64,000 nucleotides of DNA. Source: Arthrobacter sp. S41 (lineage in GTDB: Bacteria > Actinomycetota > Actinomycetes > Actinomycetales > Micrococcaceae). The stretch spans positions 186,001 to 250,000 of the forward strand of contig NZ_SIHY01000001.1 in the NCBI RefSeq assembly GCF_004320535.1, given 5' to 3'. The notes below the pieces were generated by a model, which was given only the letters and a program-made list of their open reading frames with translations, made no database searches and was not told the origin of the DNA. Within the stretch, counting starts at the first letter, position 1. Each line of letters begins with the position of its first letter. This document shows positions 1-9,309 of this stretch, piece after piece. The translations under genes and the position numbers were made by a program.

Positions 1-1
1 C

Positions 2-1246
2 TTCATCTCTGTGCCAGCGATACTCACCATTATCGGACTGATCGGTGCTTCACTGATTTGGCGCCTAGAGGTTGCCATCTTGCCGGTGGCTGTACTGGCA
101 GCTTTAGCTACCGCGGTGATGGCTATACTGGTTTGCCAGTACCTGACCATCATGTCCACCGCACTGCGTGCTAAGCGCCGATTCCGCGAGCTTACCTTTG
201 CCTTGTTGTTCCTTGTACTCATCTGCTTTGGCCCAATCATTTCTTCAGTAGCTTCAGCCGCCCAGAGCATGATGGATTGGCTTGCTCCACTGACCAATGT
301 TCTGTCCTACACCCCATTGGGTGCCGCAGCTGCCTTGCCAGGAGCGCTGGCCTCGGGGAACTATGCGAAGTTTGCCATCTGTTTGGTACTGGCCATCGTT
401 TACCTCGGTGGACTCTACTTCTTGGTCAACAAGGCCACAGCAGAAGCCACGGTGACCCCGCCGCCCGAACAACGCGCTGCTAAACAAAGTGGCCTCGGCT
501 TTTTCAAGTTCGTTCCTGCCTCGCCGACTGGTGCCGTAGCTGCACGAGCATTAACCTACTGGTTCAAAGATCCGCGATATGCAATTGGTGTGCTGCTGGT
601 GCCGGTTCTTCCGTTGATTTTCTGGTTCAGCGGCAATCAGTCCGGCGATTACACCATGATGTTCTTGACCGGACCGATCATTGGTATCTTGCTGGGCTTC
701 TCAATTTCTGCAGATATCTCTTATGACAACACTGCTTTTGCGCTGCACATTCTTACTGGCGTTCATGGCAAGGCAGATAGGGCGGGGCGTGCCGCGGCCT
801 GCTTCACCCTTTCGATTATTCCGGTGCTGCTGGCCGCAATTCTGCCTGGCGCCATTTCCGGCCAGAGCTGGCGAATTGCCGGGGACCTGGGGCTTTCCTT
901 GGCCGCGTTGCTCATTGCGTTGGGAGTAGCTTCGCTGGCTTCGGCCCGGTACACCTATGCTGTTCCATTGCCGGGGGATAACCCCATGAAAACACCTCCG
1001 GGCAACGGAGTACGCGTGGCATTAACGCAGCTGGGAACCGTTGGTTCCATGGCGGTCTTGCTGATCCCGGTGTTGATTCCTTATGTGATCGGTTGGATCC
1101 AAAATTCTGCGGCGCTGGGTCTGGTGACCCTAGCGGTCGGACTAATCCTCGGAATGACGCTGTTGGTCGTTGGGATTATCGTTGGCGGAAAATGGTATGA
1201 GAAGCGGGCACCTGAACTAATGCAGGCTGTGATGCTGAACAAATAG
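2..1246 (+). CDS. ABC-2 type transporter permease, 5'-truncated by window edge
   Basis: Highly hydrophobic protein with about ten predicted membrane segments. The frame stays open to the first bases of the window, so the true start lies upstream; an internal GTG at 11 is only the first in-window start. About 410 residues are visible, ending in a short basic tail after the last helix. The pattern (paired helices, a cytoplasmic loop near residues 140-180, no ATPase motifs) fits a multi-helix ABC exporter permease whose ATPase would be encoded just upstream, outside the window. Substrate cannot be inferred. Followed by a strong terminator, so it is the last gene of its operon. Assignment as an ABC permease is moderate; it could be another polytopic membrane protein. 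Confidence 0.6.
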   Translation, partial: FISVPAILTIIGLIGASLIWRLEVAILPVAVLAALATAVMAILVCQYLTIMSTALRAKRRFRELTFALLFLVLICFGPIISSVASAAQSMMDWLAPLTNVLSYTPLGAAAALPGALASGNYAKFAICLVLAIVYLGGLYFLVNKATAEATVTPPPEQRAAKQSGLGFFKFVPASPTGAVAARALTYWFKDPRYAIGVLLVPVLPLIFWFSGNQSGDYTMMFLTGPIIGILLGFSISADISYDNTAFALHILTGVHGKADRAGRAAACFTLSIIPVLLAAILPGAISGQSWRIAGDLGLSLAALLIALGVASLASARYTYAVPLPGDNPMKTPPGNGVRVALTQLGTVGSMAVLLIPVLIPYVIGWIQNSAALGLVTLAVGLILGMTLLVVGIIVGGKWYEKRAPELMQAVMLNK

Positions 1247-1262
1247 CAGACTTGGTACCAGT

Positions 1263-1320
1263 ACGACACGGGCACACCGATCAGACGCAATTTTTGATCG
1301 ATGTTCCCGTGTCGTTTTTT
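1263..1320 (+). terminator. Rho-independent terminator after the ABC permease
   Basis: Perfect 10-bp stem (ACGACACGGG at 1263-1272 with CCCGTGTCGT at 1306-1315) followed by a run of T to 1320. An inner CGATC/GATCG pairing extends the hairpin. It lies 16 bases after the permease stop and separates it from the DUF3039 gene. Confidence 0.9.
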
Positions 1321-1470
1321 GATGTTAAAACCCGGTGAATTCTGCGCCGTCCGCGCGGTCGAAACGAGGCAGGTGAGAGCGCCGTGAAGCGTGTTTTGGA
1401 CGTGGAATGTGGACAAGCTCCCATGAGCTAACGACCCACGTACAGACCAATACGTATTAGACTTGAAGGC

Positions 1471-1722
1471 ATGGTGGAACAGTCTGAAGAAACCCGTGGC
1501 GGCACAGCAACAATCGAACGTACCGAGACAACCCAGAGTGTCGAGGCCGGCGATCATGAGCGTTTTGCCCACTACGTCCAGAAAGAAAAGATCATGGAAT
1601 CGGCGATGTCCGGTGATCCAGTGATCGCTCTGTGCGGCAAGGTCTGGACCCCAGGCCGTGACCCAAAGAAGTTCCCGGTATGCCCTGAGTGCAAGGAAGT
1701 TTACGAATCCTTGATGGGTTAG
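1471..1722 (+). CDS. DUF3039 family small protein, putative zinc-binding
   Basis: 83-residue protein matching the actinobacterial DUF3039 family: an acidic, Thr-rich N-terminus, a GDHERFAHYV segment, an ALCGKVW segment and a C-terminal CPEC. Candidate metal ligands are His29/His34, Cys55, Cys71 and Cys74, which suggests a small zinc site (inference). The function is unknown in the literature I recall. The ATG has no good Shine-Dalgarno and sits about 8 bases after a TATTAGACT stretch, so the message may be leaderless. It is followed after 54 bases by the DEAH helicase on the same strand; this pairing is, as far as I know, commonly seen in actinobacteria and suggests joint function. Confidence 0.85.
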   Translation: MVEQSEETRGGTATIERTETTQSVEAGDHERFAHYVQKEKIMESAMSGDPVIALCGKVWTPGRDPKKFPVCPECKEVYESLMG

Positions 1723-1776
1723 TGCCTAAGAAATAAAGCACTAGTTCACACACAGCACGCGGCCGGGAAAAGGTAT

Positions 1777-3543
1777 ATGACCGAGACACTTTTTGATTTT
1801 GGTGACAAGCTTCCACTGGAAGACAAACTCCCTTTAGCGTATCCGGAGCGTACGGCCTGGGGCACCGGGCCTAAGCTTCGAGCTTGGCAGGCGGAAGCAC
1901 TGGCTCAGTACTTTGATACTGAGCCCAAAGACTTTATGGCAGTGGCTACCCCTGGTGCGGGTAAAACCACGTTTGCACTGCGCCTTGCAAAAGTTTTGAT
2001 TGACTCTGGCAAGATCAACCGCATGATCGTTGTTGCGCCTACCGATCACTTGAAAAAACAGTGGGCGGATGCAGCAGCACGCGTGGGTATCGCCTTGGAC
2101 CCCAATTACAAGAACTCAGATGGACGCCACGGTTCGCACTATATGGGCGTTGTTGTCACCTATGCGCAGGTTTCGCTGAAGCCAGCAGTACACCGGGCAA
2201 AGACTGAGGGTGCCCGTACTCTGGTCATCATGGATGAGGTCCACCACGCAGGTGACGCACTGTCCTGGGGTGACGGTATCCGCGAAGCATTTGATCCTGC
2301 CACACGCCGTCTTGCCCTGACCGGTACACCCTTCCGTTCCGACGCGGCACCGATTCCCTTCGTTCAGTACGTTGACGAAGGTGATGGCATCCGCCGTTCC
2401 AAGGCTGACTACACCTATGGCTACGGCAACGCCTTGGCTGACCATGTGGTTCGTCCTGTGCTCTTCATGGCGTACTCGGGCAATATGCGCTGGCGTACCG
2501 CCGCCGGTGAGGAAATGGAAGCAAACCTTGGTGAAGGTTTTACTAAGGACATCACGGCCCATGCTTGGCGTACCGCGTTAGACCCACACGGTGACTGGAT
2601 CCCTTCGGTGCTTCAAGCCGCGGATCGACGCCTGTCCGAAGTTCGTCGCACCGTAAAAGACGCTGGTGGACTGATTATTGCCACCGACCATGAAGACGCG
2701 CGCGGTTACGCCGCTCAGCTTGAAGCGATTTGTGGCGAAAAGGTCACCACGATTCTTTCGGATGATCCTAAAGCCTCGCAGAAGATTGATGATTTCTCGG
2801 AATCTGAGGCACGTTGGATGGTCGCCGTGCGCATGGTGTCTGAAGGCGTGGACGTTCCGCGTTTGTGTGTTGGCGTTTACGCCACGAGTACTTCAACTCC
2901 GTTGTTCTTTGCGCAGGCTGTTGGACGCTTTGTGCGTAGTCGTAAGCGCGGCGAGGTAGCCAGCGTTTTCCTTCCTTCCGTGCCAATCTTGATGGCCCTG
3001 GCCAACGAGATGGAAGTTGAACGTGACCACGCCTTGGACCGTGAAGGTTCAAAGGAAGAAGACGGTCTTGATGACTCGCTTCTTGAAGCTGCCAACAAGG
3101 AAGACAAGGCCAGCGATGATCTGGTGCGCAGTAAGTTTGAGGCACTGAATTCTCAAGCTTCCTTCGACCGTGTGCTCTTTGACGGCGGCGAATTTGGTAC
3201 CGGTGCAGATATTGGTAGCGACGAGGAACTTGGGTTCCTAGGCATTCCCGGTCTGTTAGACACCGAGCAGGTATCTGAGCTTCTACGCAAGCAACAGAAC
3301 AAGCAGATCAGTAAGGGCGCTACCAAGCCTGAACCTGTCTCGGATCACCGACGGATGATGGATCTGCGTACCAAGCTTTCTAAGAATGTGTCCGCTTGGG
3401 CTGCTCGCACCGGAGCACCACACGGTCAGATTCACAATAAGCTGCGTAGCGTGTGTGGAGGGCCAGCAGTGCCTCAGGCCAACGCTGACCAGTTGCAAGC
3501 CAGAATTGATAAGTTGCAAGATTGGTTTGTTGGACGCAAGTAG
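1777..3543 (+). CDS. DEAD/DEAH-box superfamily 2 helicase
   Basis: 588-residue SF2 helicase. Visible motifs: Walker A (TPGAGKT, about residues 58-64), motif II as DEVH (153-156), motif III-like LTGTPFRSD (about 181-189), and motifs V/VI near SEGVDVP and QAVGRFVRS. It belongs to the type III restriction/ResIII-like helicase group, but no methylase or nuclease partner is present, so it is not part of a restriction system here. After the helicase core come an acidic linker and a C-terminal region of about 100 residues with a basic HGQIHNKLR segment that may bind nucleic acid. It acts in the cytoplasm as an ATP-driven DNA or RNA translocase; the substrate is unknown. Downstream hairpins end transcription. 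Confidence 0.88.
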   Translation: MTETLFDFGDKLPLEDKLPLAYPERTAWGTGPKLRAWQAEALAQYFDTEPKDFMAVATPGAGKTTFALRLAKVLIDSGKINRMIVVAPTDHLKKQWADAAARVGIALDPNYKNSDGRHGSHYMGVVVTYAQVSLKPAVHRAKTEGARTLVIMDEVHHAGDALSWGDGIREAFDPATRRLALTGTPFRSDAAPIPFVQYVDEGDGIRRSKADYTYGYGNALADHVVRPVLFMAYSGNMRWRTAAGEEMEANLGEGFTKDITAHAWRTALDPHGDWIPSVLQAADRRLSEVRRTVKDAGGLIIATDHEDARGYAAQLEAICGEKVTTILSDDPKASQKIDDFSESEARWMVAVRMVSEGVDVPRLCVGVYATSTSTPLFFAQAVGRFVRSRKRGEVASVFLPSVPILMALANEMEVERDHALDREGSKEEDGLDDSLLEAANKEDKASDDLVRSKFEALNSQASFDRVLFDGGEFGTGADIGSDEELGFLGIPGLLDTEQVSELLRKQQNKQISKGATKPEPVSDHRRMMDLRTKLSKNVSAWAARTGAPHGQIHNKLRSVCGGPAVPQANADQLQARIDKLQDWFVGRK

Positions 3544-3592
3544 CGCTTAGCGCAGATAACGCTCTGCGCAGACACTGACGTCATTTTTCCGG

Positions 3593-3628
3593 CCGCCCGG
3601 GTGCATTGTAGAGATCGCATCCGGGCGG
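3593..3628. terminator. GC-rich hairpin between convergent helicase and reductase genes
   Basis: 12-bp stem (3593-3604 with 3617-3628, one G-U pair) and a 12-base loop. The helicase (+) and the reductase-like gene (-) converge here. Neither side has a strong T-run, so termination strength is uncertain. A second short stem (GCGCAGA/TCTGCGC, 3550-3569) directly follows the helicase stop. Confidence 0.6.
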
Positions 3629-3692
3629 TCGTCTCTGCTGCGGCGCTAGTATTCTCTGCATCATACGCAGGATTCATCGCAGCTGGTGCACG

Positions 3693-4277
3693 TCAGGACG
3701 AGACGCGGTCATAAACCAGAACCCGGACTCCGGAGTCGAGAAGTACCTCGCTGGTTGGTTGGTAGTCGTGGAACGCGAATGGGCCGTTGAACAATGGGAT
3801 TCCCGAGCCGATAATTGAGCGGTTCACTTTCAGAACCAGCCTGTCGATTTCCGGTAGCAGGCTATGGGCAAGTGTTCCGCCACCGGCAAGCCATAGGTCT
3901 TTACCGTCCTCGGACTTCAACTCGCGTACCCGTTCAAGGCCACGTTCGCTGACGAGCTCAACACCAGGACCAACGCTAGTCAACGTAGTTGAAAATACTA
4001 GGTGGCGAAGGTGCGGGTAGGCATCACTCAAGCCGGCGGCCACGCCCAACTCATACGATGATCGACCCTCTAAAACAGTGTCAAAATGCTCGCCCGGCGC
4101 AGACAGCCCCATGGCTTCACGAGCAGGCGCTGGCAAGGTTTCCGGGTAGTTCGTTACGATGAATTTGATGAGGTCATCGGTGATTGGGAAAAACTCTGAG
4201 CCGCTGGGGTCCCCGCCGTCTGGGGAAGCGATGAAGCCATCTAGAGTGGTGGCAACGTAGTACACGAGCTTTCTCAT
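3693..4277 (-). CDS. Dihydrofolate reductase / RibD C-terminal-like protein
   Basis: 194 residues from the start chosen. The N-terminal MRKLVYYVATTLDGFIA is the typical opening of the RibD_C/DHFR-like family, and DLWLAGGGTLAHSLL (about 135-150) is the conserved nucleotide-binding Gly-rich turn before the final strands. I placed the start at that MRKL Met because upstream in-frame Mets at 4298 and 4292 add residues outside the family pattern. Such stand-alone proteins are NADPH-dependent reductases of mostly unknown substrate. They are not the folate enzyme FolA itself and lack the riboflavin deaminase domain. Monocistronic, with a weak ribosome binding site. Confidence 0.8.
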   Translation of the reverse strand: MRKLVYYVATTLDGFIASPDGGDPSGSEFFPITDDLIKFIVTNYPETLPAPAREAMGLSAPGEHFDTVLEGRSSYELGVAAGLSDAYPHLRHLVFSTTLTSVGPGVELVSERGLERVRELKSEDGKDLWLAGGGTLAHSLLPEIDRLVLKVNRSIIGSGIPLFNGPFAFHDYQPTSEVLLDSGVRVLVYDRVSS

Positions 4278-4361
4278 ACGCAGTCCGTTCATCAACATGA
4301 AAAGTGTGCACCTAGCATGTCAATTGAACCGACGCTGGTCAATGGCTCATGGACTCTTAGG

Positions 4362-4955
4362 CTAGCTCGCACTCACAACGCTGACGCCTGCTGAGCGCAA
4401 TTCTTCGTGGACGGTAGGTAAGTTTTCACCGTTCACGGCAGCGGTCAGGGTCGAGATGACAGTGGCTGTAAAGCCTCCTGCCACGGCGTCCAAGGCCGTG
4501 GCTCGAACACAGTGATCTGCGGCTAAACCAACGATGTCTACGGTGTCGATCTGTCGCGAGCGTAGCCACGGGGCAAGTAGTACGCCGCTTTCATCCGCGA
4601 TATCGGCCTGCGTATCTAGCAGTCTTGCTTCAAAGCCTGAGTACGCTGCGGTGAAGCGGCCCTTGGCAAAGTGCGCATCCACGTTCAGCTGCGCAATCAG
4701 CGGATGCAACGCAGCCCCATTGGTTCCGGCAACACAGTGAACGGGCCAAGAGTCCACAAAGTCCGGCTGATCCGAGAAATGATCCCCGGGCTCAATGTGC
4801 CAATCCTGAGTGGTGATAATCGCGGAGTAACTCGCAACGCGCAAGGCAACATCCTTGGCGATAGCCGCAGCTACCGCGTTCCCACCAGCAACCGCCAAGG
4901 CGCCACCCTCACAAAAATCGGGCTGTAGATCAATGATCAATAGTGCTCGGTTCAT
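4362..4955 (-). CDS. pncA: Nicotinamidase (pyrazinamidase)
   Basis: 197 residues, normal length for bacterial PncA. Hydrolyses nicotinamide to nicotinate and ammonia in NAD salvage. The catalytic triad is visible: Asp9 (LIIDLQPDF), Lys98 (HFAKGRF) and Cys149 (GLAADHCV). Metal ligands correspond to Asp51, His53 (QDWH), His59 and His73. A good ribosome binding site (AAGGAG, 6 bases before ATG) supports the start. It lies 40 bases downstream of pncB on the same strand, so pncB-pncA form a two-gene nicotinamide salvage operon: nicotinamide -> nicotinate (PncA) -> nicotinate mononucleotide (PncB). Confidence 0.96.
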   Translation of the reverse strand: MNRALLIIDLQPDFCEGGALAVAGGNAVAAAIAKDVALRVASYSAIITTQDWHIEPGDHFSDQPDFVDSWPVHCVAGTNGAALHPLIAQLNVDAHFAKGRFTAAYSGFEARLLDTQADIADESGVLLAPWLRSRQIDTVDIVGLAADHCVRATALDAVAGGFTATVISTLTAAVNGENLPTVHEELRSAGVSVVSAS

Positions 4956-4995
4956 TGCAGGCTCCTTGGCGGCGCGGTGGGTACTTTGCAGTTAT

Positions 4996-6294
4996 TTAGG
5001 CTTGGATCATGATGGTCGGGATGACCGGTTCTCCACGCTGCAACTTGCGTGCCACACCAGGCAACTCCTGAATTGAAGTGCGGTGGCGTTCAGTAGCCAG
5101 CTTGACGCCCGAAGCGCCGGTGTAGGACTGATCAATTTCACCGTTTACAACCAGTGGTACTACCAATTCTCGCTCCGGTCCACCAGTGGTGTGCGAAGTT
5201 GTGGAGATAACCTCGGCAACTGCGCGCTGACGGTCGTTGAGCTGGCGCACTGCATGTTTACGTCCGCCAACGCTGGCCTTATTCAAGGCGGCCTTGGCCA
5301 CTGGAATCCATTCGCCGGCGTCGTCTTGACGCGCCACCAACTTGTACACCATAGACGCAGTCGGATGTCCCGAACCGGTGACCAGTGCGGTACCCACCCC
5401 GTAGGAATCAACCGGTGCGCTAGCCAAGGCTGCGATGGCGTATTCGTCTAGGTCCGAGGTGACGGTGATCTTGGTATTCCAGTTACCCAGATCATCAAGC
5501 AGCTTGCGAACCCAGCCTGCCTGCTGCACCAGGTCACCAGAGTCAAGGCGTACCCCGCCAAGTTCCGGACCAGCAACCTCAACGGCGGTGCGCACACCAT
5601 TTTCTACGTCGTAGGTGTCAACCAACAAGATGGTGTCCTTGCCCAAGGAAGCGACCTGCGCTTCAAAGGCGGCCCGCTCCGAATCATGAAGCAATGTGAA
5701 GGAGTGAGCCGAGGTGCCAACGGTCTTTAGCCCGTAGCGTGCACCGGCTTCCAAATTTGAGGTGGAGGTGAAACCAGCAATCATCGCTGCGCGAGCTGCG
5801 GCCACAGCGGATTCTTCATGGGTTCGACGCGAGCCCATTTCAATACATGGACGGTCGCCGGCCGAAGCAATCATGCGGGAAGCCGCCGAAGCGATGGCCG
5901 AATCGTGATTCATGATCGAAAGCAGATAGGTTTCAATCACGCAGGCTTCAGCAAAGGTGGATTCCACCGTCAACAGTGGTGAATTCGGGAAGTACAGTTC
6001 ACCTTCGGCATAGCCAGAGATGTTGCCGGAGAAGCGGTAGTTTTCCAAGTATTTGATGGTCTGCGCGTTCACTACTTTGTTATCGCTCAGGAAGCGCAAT
6101 TGCTCATCATCAAAGTGGAAATCTTTTAGGCCTTCGAGCAGACGACCGGTGCCACCAACTACGCCATAGCGTCGTCCCTCGGGAAGGCGCCGCGCAAATG
6201 CTTCAAACACGGATGGGCGGTGGGCCGCACCGGACTCGAGCGCTGCTTGAAGCATAGTCAGCTCATAGTGGTCGGTGAAGAGGCTGGTGCGCAT
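4996..6294 (-). CDS. pncB: Nicotinate phosphoribosyltransferase
   Basis: 432 residues. Converts nicotinate and PRPP to nicotinate mononucleotide, coupled to ATP hydrolysis. The family-typical N-terminus (SLFTDHYELTMLQAAL) and the GTSAHSFTL segment carrying the conserved His region are present, as is a C-terminal Arg/Lys-rich lobe. The start was set at the internal ATG (6292-6294), which has a clear AGGAG 7 bases upstream; an in-frame ATG 30 bases earlier has none. First gene of the pncB-pncA operon. The leader carries a 6-bp hairpin. No NrtR-like palindrome such as the one near nadA is seen upstream. Confidence 0.96.
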   Translation of the reverse strand: MRTSLFTDHYELTMLQAALESGAAHRPSVFEAFARRLPEGRRYGVVGGTGRLLEGLKDFHFDDEQLRFLSDNKVVNAQTIKYLENYRFSGNISGYAEGELYFPNSPLLTVESTFAEACVIETYLLSIMNHDSAIASAASRMIASAGDRPCIEMGSRRTHEESAVAAARAAMIAGFTSTSNLEAGARYGLKTVGTSAHSFTLLHDSERAAFEAQVASLGKDTILLVDTYDVENGVRTAVEVAGPELGGVRLDSGDLVQQAGWVRKLLDDLGNWNTKITVTSDLDEYAIAALASAPVDSYGVGTALVTGSGHPTASMVYKLVARQDDAGEWIPVAKAALNKASVGGRKHAVRQLNDRQRAVAEVISTTSHTTGGPERELVVPLVVNGEIDQSYTGASGVKLATERHRTSIQELPGVARKLQRGEPVIPTIMIQA

Positions 6295-6330
6295 GGGACG
6301 CTCCTGAGGATCGTAAAGGGTCAACGGTGG

Positions 6331-6347
6331 CGCTGGTGATACCAGCG
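6331..6347 (-). promoter_or_regulatory. Short inverted repeat in the pncB leader
   Basis: CGCTGG-TGATA-CCAGCG, a perfect 6-bp inverted repeat with a 5-base spacer, 37 bases upstream of the pncB ATG. It could be a leader hairpin or a repressor site. An AT-rich TATACAGTAAAAC stretch just upstream (reading the minus strand) is a possible -10 region. Confidence 0.4.
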
Positions 6348-6426
6348 ACCGGTTTTACTGTATAACGGCTCACGCTGAAGATGATATTTACCGTGTCCTG
6401 CGTGGCGTTGGCGATCCAAGCGTAAA

Positions 6427-6720
6427 ATGGAATTTATGACCGCAATGCCCGATGTACTTCCCGAAATCGAAACCGTCGCCACCAATGAAAAGCCATGGCG
6501 CTTGATTGTGTGGAATGACCCGGTGAATCTGATGAGCTACGTGTCGTACGTGTTCCGTTCATACTTCGGTTTCTCTAAGGAAAAAGCCGAACAGCTCATG
6601 CTGCAGGTGCACCACGATGGTTTCTGCATGGTGCGCAGCGGTAGCCGCGAAGCCATTGAATCGGATGTGCAAGCGATGCACGGTTTCGGCTTGAACGCGA
6701 CCATGACCCAGGGAGCCTAA
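6427..6720 (+). CDS. clpS: ATP-dependent Clp protease adaptor ClpS
   Basis: 97 residues, normal for the family. ClpS binds N-degron substrates and delivers them to ClpAP/ClpCP in the cytoplasm. Diagnostic features: the WRLIVWNDPVN strand with the Asn30-Asp31 pair that holds the substrate alpha-amino group, the amphipathic helix with YVFRSYFGFS, and HH at 62-63 in LQVHHDGFC. The start could be this ATG or one 9 bases later; neither has a strong ribosome binding site. First gene of a run clpS-DUF2017-murI-MBL with gaps of 2-3 bases or overlaps, an arrangement typical of actinobacteria. Confidence 0.95.
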   Translation: MEFMTAMPDVLPEIETVATNEKPWRLIVWNDPVNLMSYVSYVFRSYFGFSKEKAEQLMLQVHHDGFCMVRSGSREAIESDVQAMHGFGLNATMTQGA

Positions 6721-6722
6721 AC

Positions 6723-7301
6723 GTGGCCAAGGCCTTCAAATATGGTGCGCACGGTATTACCGGCACCATCCATGCACCTGAACGCAAGCTACTGCGAGAG
6801 CTGTTTAATGACGTCATCTTGATGCTTGAAGATCGCGCCGAAGTGCATCAGCTACCCGAAGACATTGATCCGCTCTACGCGCTGACCGGCATGCGGCCTG
6901 AGTCCATGGATCTTCCTGCAGTTGCAGATCCTGCGCTGGCCCGTCTGCTGCCGGATGCTAGCGAGGATCCGGTGGTTGCCGCGGAGCACCGTCGACTGAC
7001 CGAAGCAGATCTGATTACAACCAAGATCGGTCAATTACGTGAAGCTCAATTCCTGATGGAAACTGACAAGATTGTTTTGAAAAAAGACAACGCTCAGCGC
7101 TTCGCCCAAGCACTTAACGACGTTCGTTTAGTTCTCTCTGAGCGTCTAGAGATCCGCAACGAAGATGATGCAGCCAGAGTTTCCGAGGTTCTTGATGCCG
7201 CCGAGGTGCAGAGCCCGGACGAATACTTGGCCTTGGTTTACAACTTGGTCTCGTGGATCCAAGAAACTTTGATCAACGCACTGATGGATGCGGAGCTTTA
7301 A
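6723..7301 (+). CDS. DUF2017 family protein
   Basis: 192 residues, GTG start 2 bases after clpS. Recognised as the DUF2017 family by its position and by its content: an N-terminal strand, the ERKLLRELFNDVILMLEDR helix, then a helical C-terminal half. No catalytic motifs or membrane segments. Function is unknown. The constant link to clpS across actinobacteria suggests, but does not prove, a role with ClpS/ClpC proteolysis. Translationally coupled to both neighbours. Confidence 0.9.
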   Translation: MAKAFKYGAHGITGTIHAPERKLLRELFNDVILMLEDRAEVHQLPEDIDPLYALTGMRPESMDLPAVADPALARLLPDASEDPVVAAEHRRLTEADLITTKIGQLREAQFLMETDKIVLKKDNAQRFAQALNDVRLVLSERLEIRNEDDAARVSEVLDAAEVQSPDEYLALVYNLVSWIQETLINALMDAEL

Positions 7302-7304
7302 TCG

Positions 7305-8228
7305 ATGAATTCTTATTTTGCCACCGGTCAGGTTTCGGCTCCCGATTCTGATACTCCGATTGGGATTTTTGACTCCGGTGTGGGTGGACTGACTGTTGCC
7401 CGAGCAATTATCGACCAGCTGCCTGGTGAGTCATTGATCTACGTTGGGGATACGGCTAATTCACCCTATGGTCCTTTGCCTATCGCGCAGGTGCGAGCCA
7501 ATGCGCTGGGCGTTATGGACGAGCTGGTTGACGCCGGGGTGAAGCTTTTGGTGATCGCCTGTAACTCCGCTTCGTCAGCCGTTTTGCGCGATGCGCGTGA
7601 ACGTTACACCGCGCGCTATGGCATTCCCGTCGTTGAGGTAATCCAGCCGGCCGTTCGACGTGCCGTAGCCGGTACCAAGACAGGCAAAATCGGTATTATT
7701 GGAACCCAGGCGACCGTCGGCTCCCGTGCCTATGAAGATGCTTTTGCCGCAGCTCCTGACTTGCAAGTGACTTCGGTTGCTTGCCCACGATTTGTTGAGT
7801 TTGTGGAATCCGGGATTACTGCTGGACCAGAGCTATTGGAGATCGCCCAAGAATATCTGGCACCGTTGCAGCAAGCCGGGGTCGATACGCTGATTTTGGG
7901 TTGCACCCACTATCCGCTGCTGACCGGTGTGATCTCCTACGTCATGGGGGACAGCGTCACTTTGGTTTCCAGTGCCGAGGAAACAGCCAAGGACGCATTC
8001 CGCGCATTGACCCGTCACTCCTTGGTTCGTGAAGACGGCAGCCCGGCGAGTCATGAGTTCCTTGCCACAGGCAACGCTGATAGCTTTGGTGTACTGGCTC
8101 GCCGTTTCCTCGGACCTGAGGTTTTGCAGGTGCGTCACGTGGACCATGTAGCCGCCCACTATCCGACCGGTGCCATCGCGCGGATCACTCCGCAGATGAT
8201 TGCCGCGTCGAAAGCGAGAAACGAATGA
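7305..8228 (+). CDS. murI: Glutamate racemase
   Basis: 307 residues. Interconverts L- and D-glutamate to supply D-Glu for peptidoglycan. Motifs: [14 protein letters not shown] near residues 20-33, the first catalytic Cys86 in IACNSASSA, and the second catalytic Cys200 in [10 protein letters not shown]. An extra N-terminal stretch of about 15 residues precedes the family start, so a later start is possible, but the ATG at 7305 follows the DUF2017 stop by 3 bases and fits translational coupling. Its stop overlaps the MBL-fold gene by 4 bases. Confidence 0.96.
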   Translation: MNSYFATGQVSAPDSDTPIGIFDSGVGGLTVARAIIDQLPGESLIYVGDTANSPYGPLPIAQVRANALGVMDELVDAGVKLLVIACNSASSAVLRDARERYTARYGIPVVEVIQPAVRRAVAGTKTGKIGIIGTQATVGSRAYEDAFAAAPDLQVTSVACPRFVEFVESGITAGPELLEIAQEYLAPLQQAGVDTLILGCTHYPLLTGVISYVMGDSVTLVSSAEETAKDAFRALTRHSLVREDGSPASHEFLATGNADSFGVLARRFLGPEVLQVRHVDHVAAHYPTGAIARITPQMIAASKARNE

Positions 8229-9166
8229 AGCTGACCATCATTGGATGTACCGGGTCGTTCCCGGGACCGGGCTCGCCTGCGTCCTGCTACCTGGTGTCGG
8301 CCTTTGATGGCACCCGCGACTGGAAGATCCTATTGGATTTGGGCTCCGGGGCTTTAGGCGTGCTACAGCGCTACACAGATATCAAAGATATCGATGGGAT
8401 CATGGTTTCCCATCTACACCCAGATCACTGCATGGACCTCTGTGGCATGCATGTGGCCATCCGTTGGGATCCTAATGGGTGGGGCCGAGACCGCATGCTG
8501 GTCCACGGTCCAAAAGATACCGCCGATCGTATTGAGACGGCGTACTCGTTGCCTGACGGCGACACCATGGCCAAGGACTATGACTTCCAGGTCTGGACCC
8601 CGCGCAAGCCGGTGAATATCGGCCCATTCAAGATCACGCCTATTCCGGTGCGCCACCCAATCGAAGAGGCTTACGCCCTGCGTGTGGAAGCCACCGAGCC
8701 TGGTCCTGATGGCGAAATGCTCACCAGCGTGCTGACCTACTCGGGTGACACCGATACCTGCGACGGCCTAGTTGAAGCAGCTAAAGATGCCGACATGTTC
8801 TTGTGCGAAGCAGCCTTTGAAGAGGGCCGCGACGACGCCATTGACGGTGTGCACCTGACCGGCAAGCGGGCCGGCGAAATGGCTACGGCCGCGGGCGCTG
8901 AACGCATGCTACTGACGCATATCCCGGTATGGACTGACATCAACAAGGTGGTTGAAGAAGCCAAGGGCACCTACGAAGGCGGCATTGCCGTGGCTGTATC
9001 TGGCGTGACTTACGGAGTGTACTCAGGAAGCCTGAAGCAAGATCAGGAACCAGTGCAGTTCAAGGGGGAGCGCGGCACCGACTACCTCAAGACGCGTACC
9101 GGTACCTTGCCAACAATTTCTTATGAAAAAACTCGAAAGTTCCCGTTACTCAAGCGCAAAAAGTAA
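8225..9166 (+). CDS. MBL-fold metallohydrolase (RNase Z / cyclic phosphodiesterase-like)
   Basis: 313 residues. The metallo-beta-lactamase signature HLHPDH (His63, His65, Asp67, His68) is intact, with later metal ligands in [16 protein letters not shown] and LTHIPVW. The short N-terminus ([24 protein letters not shown]) and fold order resemble the actinobacterial MBL proteins found between murI and rph, often compared with cyclic-nucleotide phosphodiesterases or RNase Z. The true substrate is not established. The C-terminal 45 residues are basic (ends LLKRKK) and may bind nucleic acid. Last gene of the clpS operon: a 19-bp stem terminator follows. Confidence 0.9.
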   Translation: MKLTIIGCTGSFPGPGSPASCYLVSAFDGTRDWKILLDLGSGALGVLQRYTDIKDIDGIMVSHLHPDHCMDLCGMHVAIRWDPNGWGRDRMLVHGPKDTADRIETAYSLPDGDTMAKDYDFQVWTPRKPVNIGPFKITPIPVRHPIEEAYALRVEATEPGPDGEMLTSVLTYSGDTDTCDGLVEAAKDADMFLCEAAFEEGRDDAIDGVHLTGKRAGEMATAAGAERMLLTHIPVWTDINKVVEEAKGTYEGGIAVAVSGVTYGVYSGSLKQDQEPVQFKGERGTDYLKTRTGTLPTISYEKTRKFPLLKRKK

Positions 9167-9182
9167 CGAACCCAGAGTACAA

Positions 9183-9229
9183 ACAGCACCGCAGAATTGG
9201 ACAGTCCAATTCTGCGGTGCTGTTCGTTT
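9183..9229 (+). terminator. Very strong terminator after the clpS-murI operon
   Basis: Perfect 19-bp stem (9183-9201 with 9205-9223) with a 3-base CAG loop, followed by TCGTTTT. It sits 16 bases beyond the MBL stop and insulates rph-rdgB. Confidence 0.92.
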
Positions 9230-9309
9230 TCCACAAGCGAGGTGCATTTCACCGCAACTCTTGGCACATCGGCGCAACAGCTGCACTCAAGCGTGGTTAG
9301 GATGGAACT

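Noticed and set aside
1777-3543. The DEAH helicase as part of a type III restriction or phage-defence system
   Set aside because: No methylase, nuclease or other defence gene is adjacent. The neighbour is DUF3039, and the region looks like stable chromosome.
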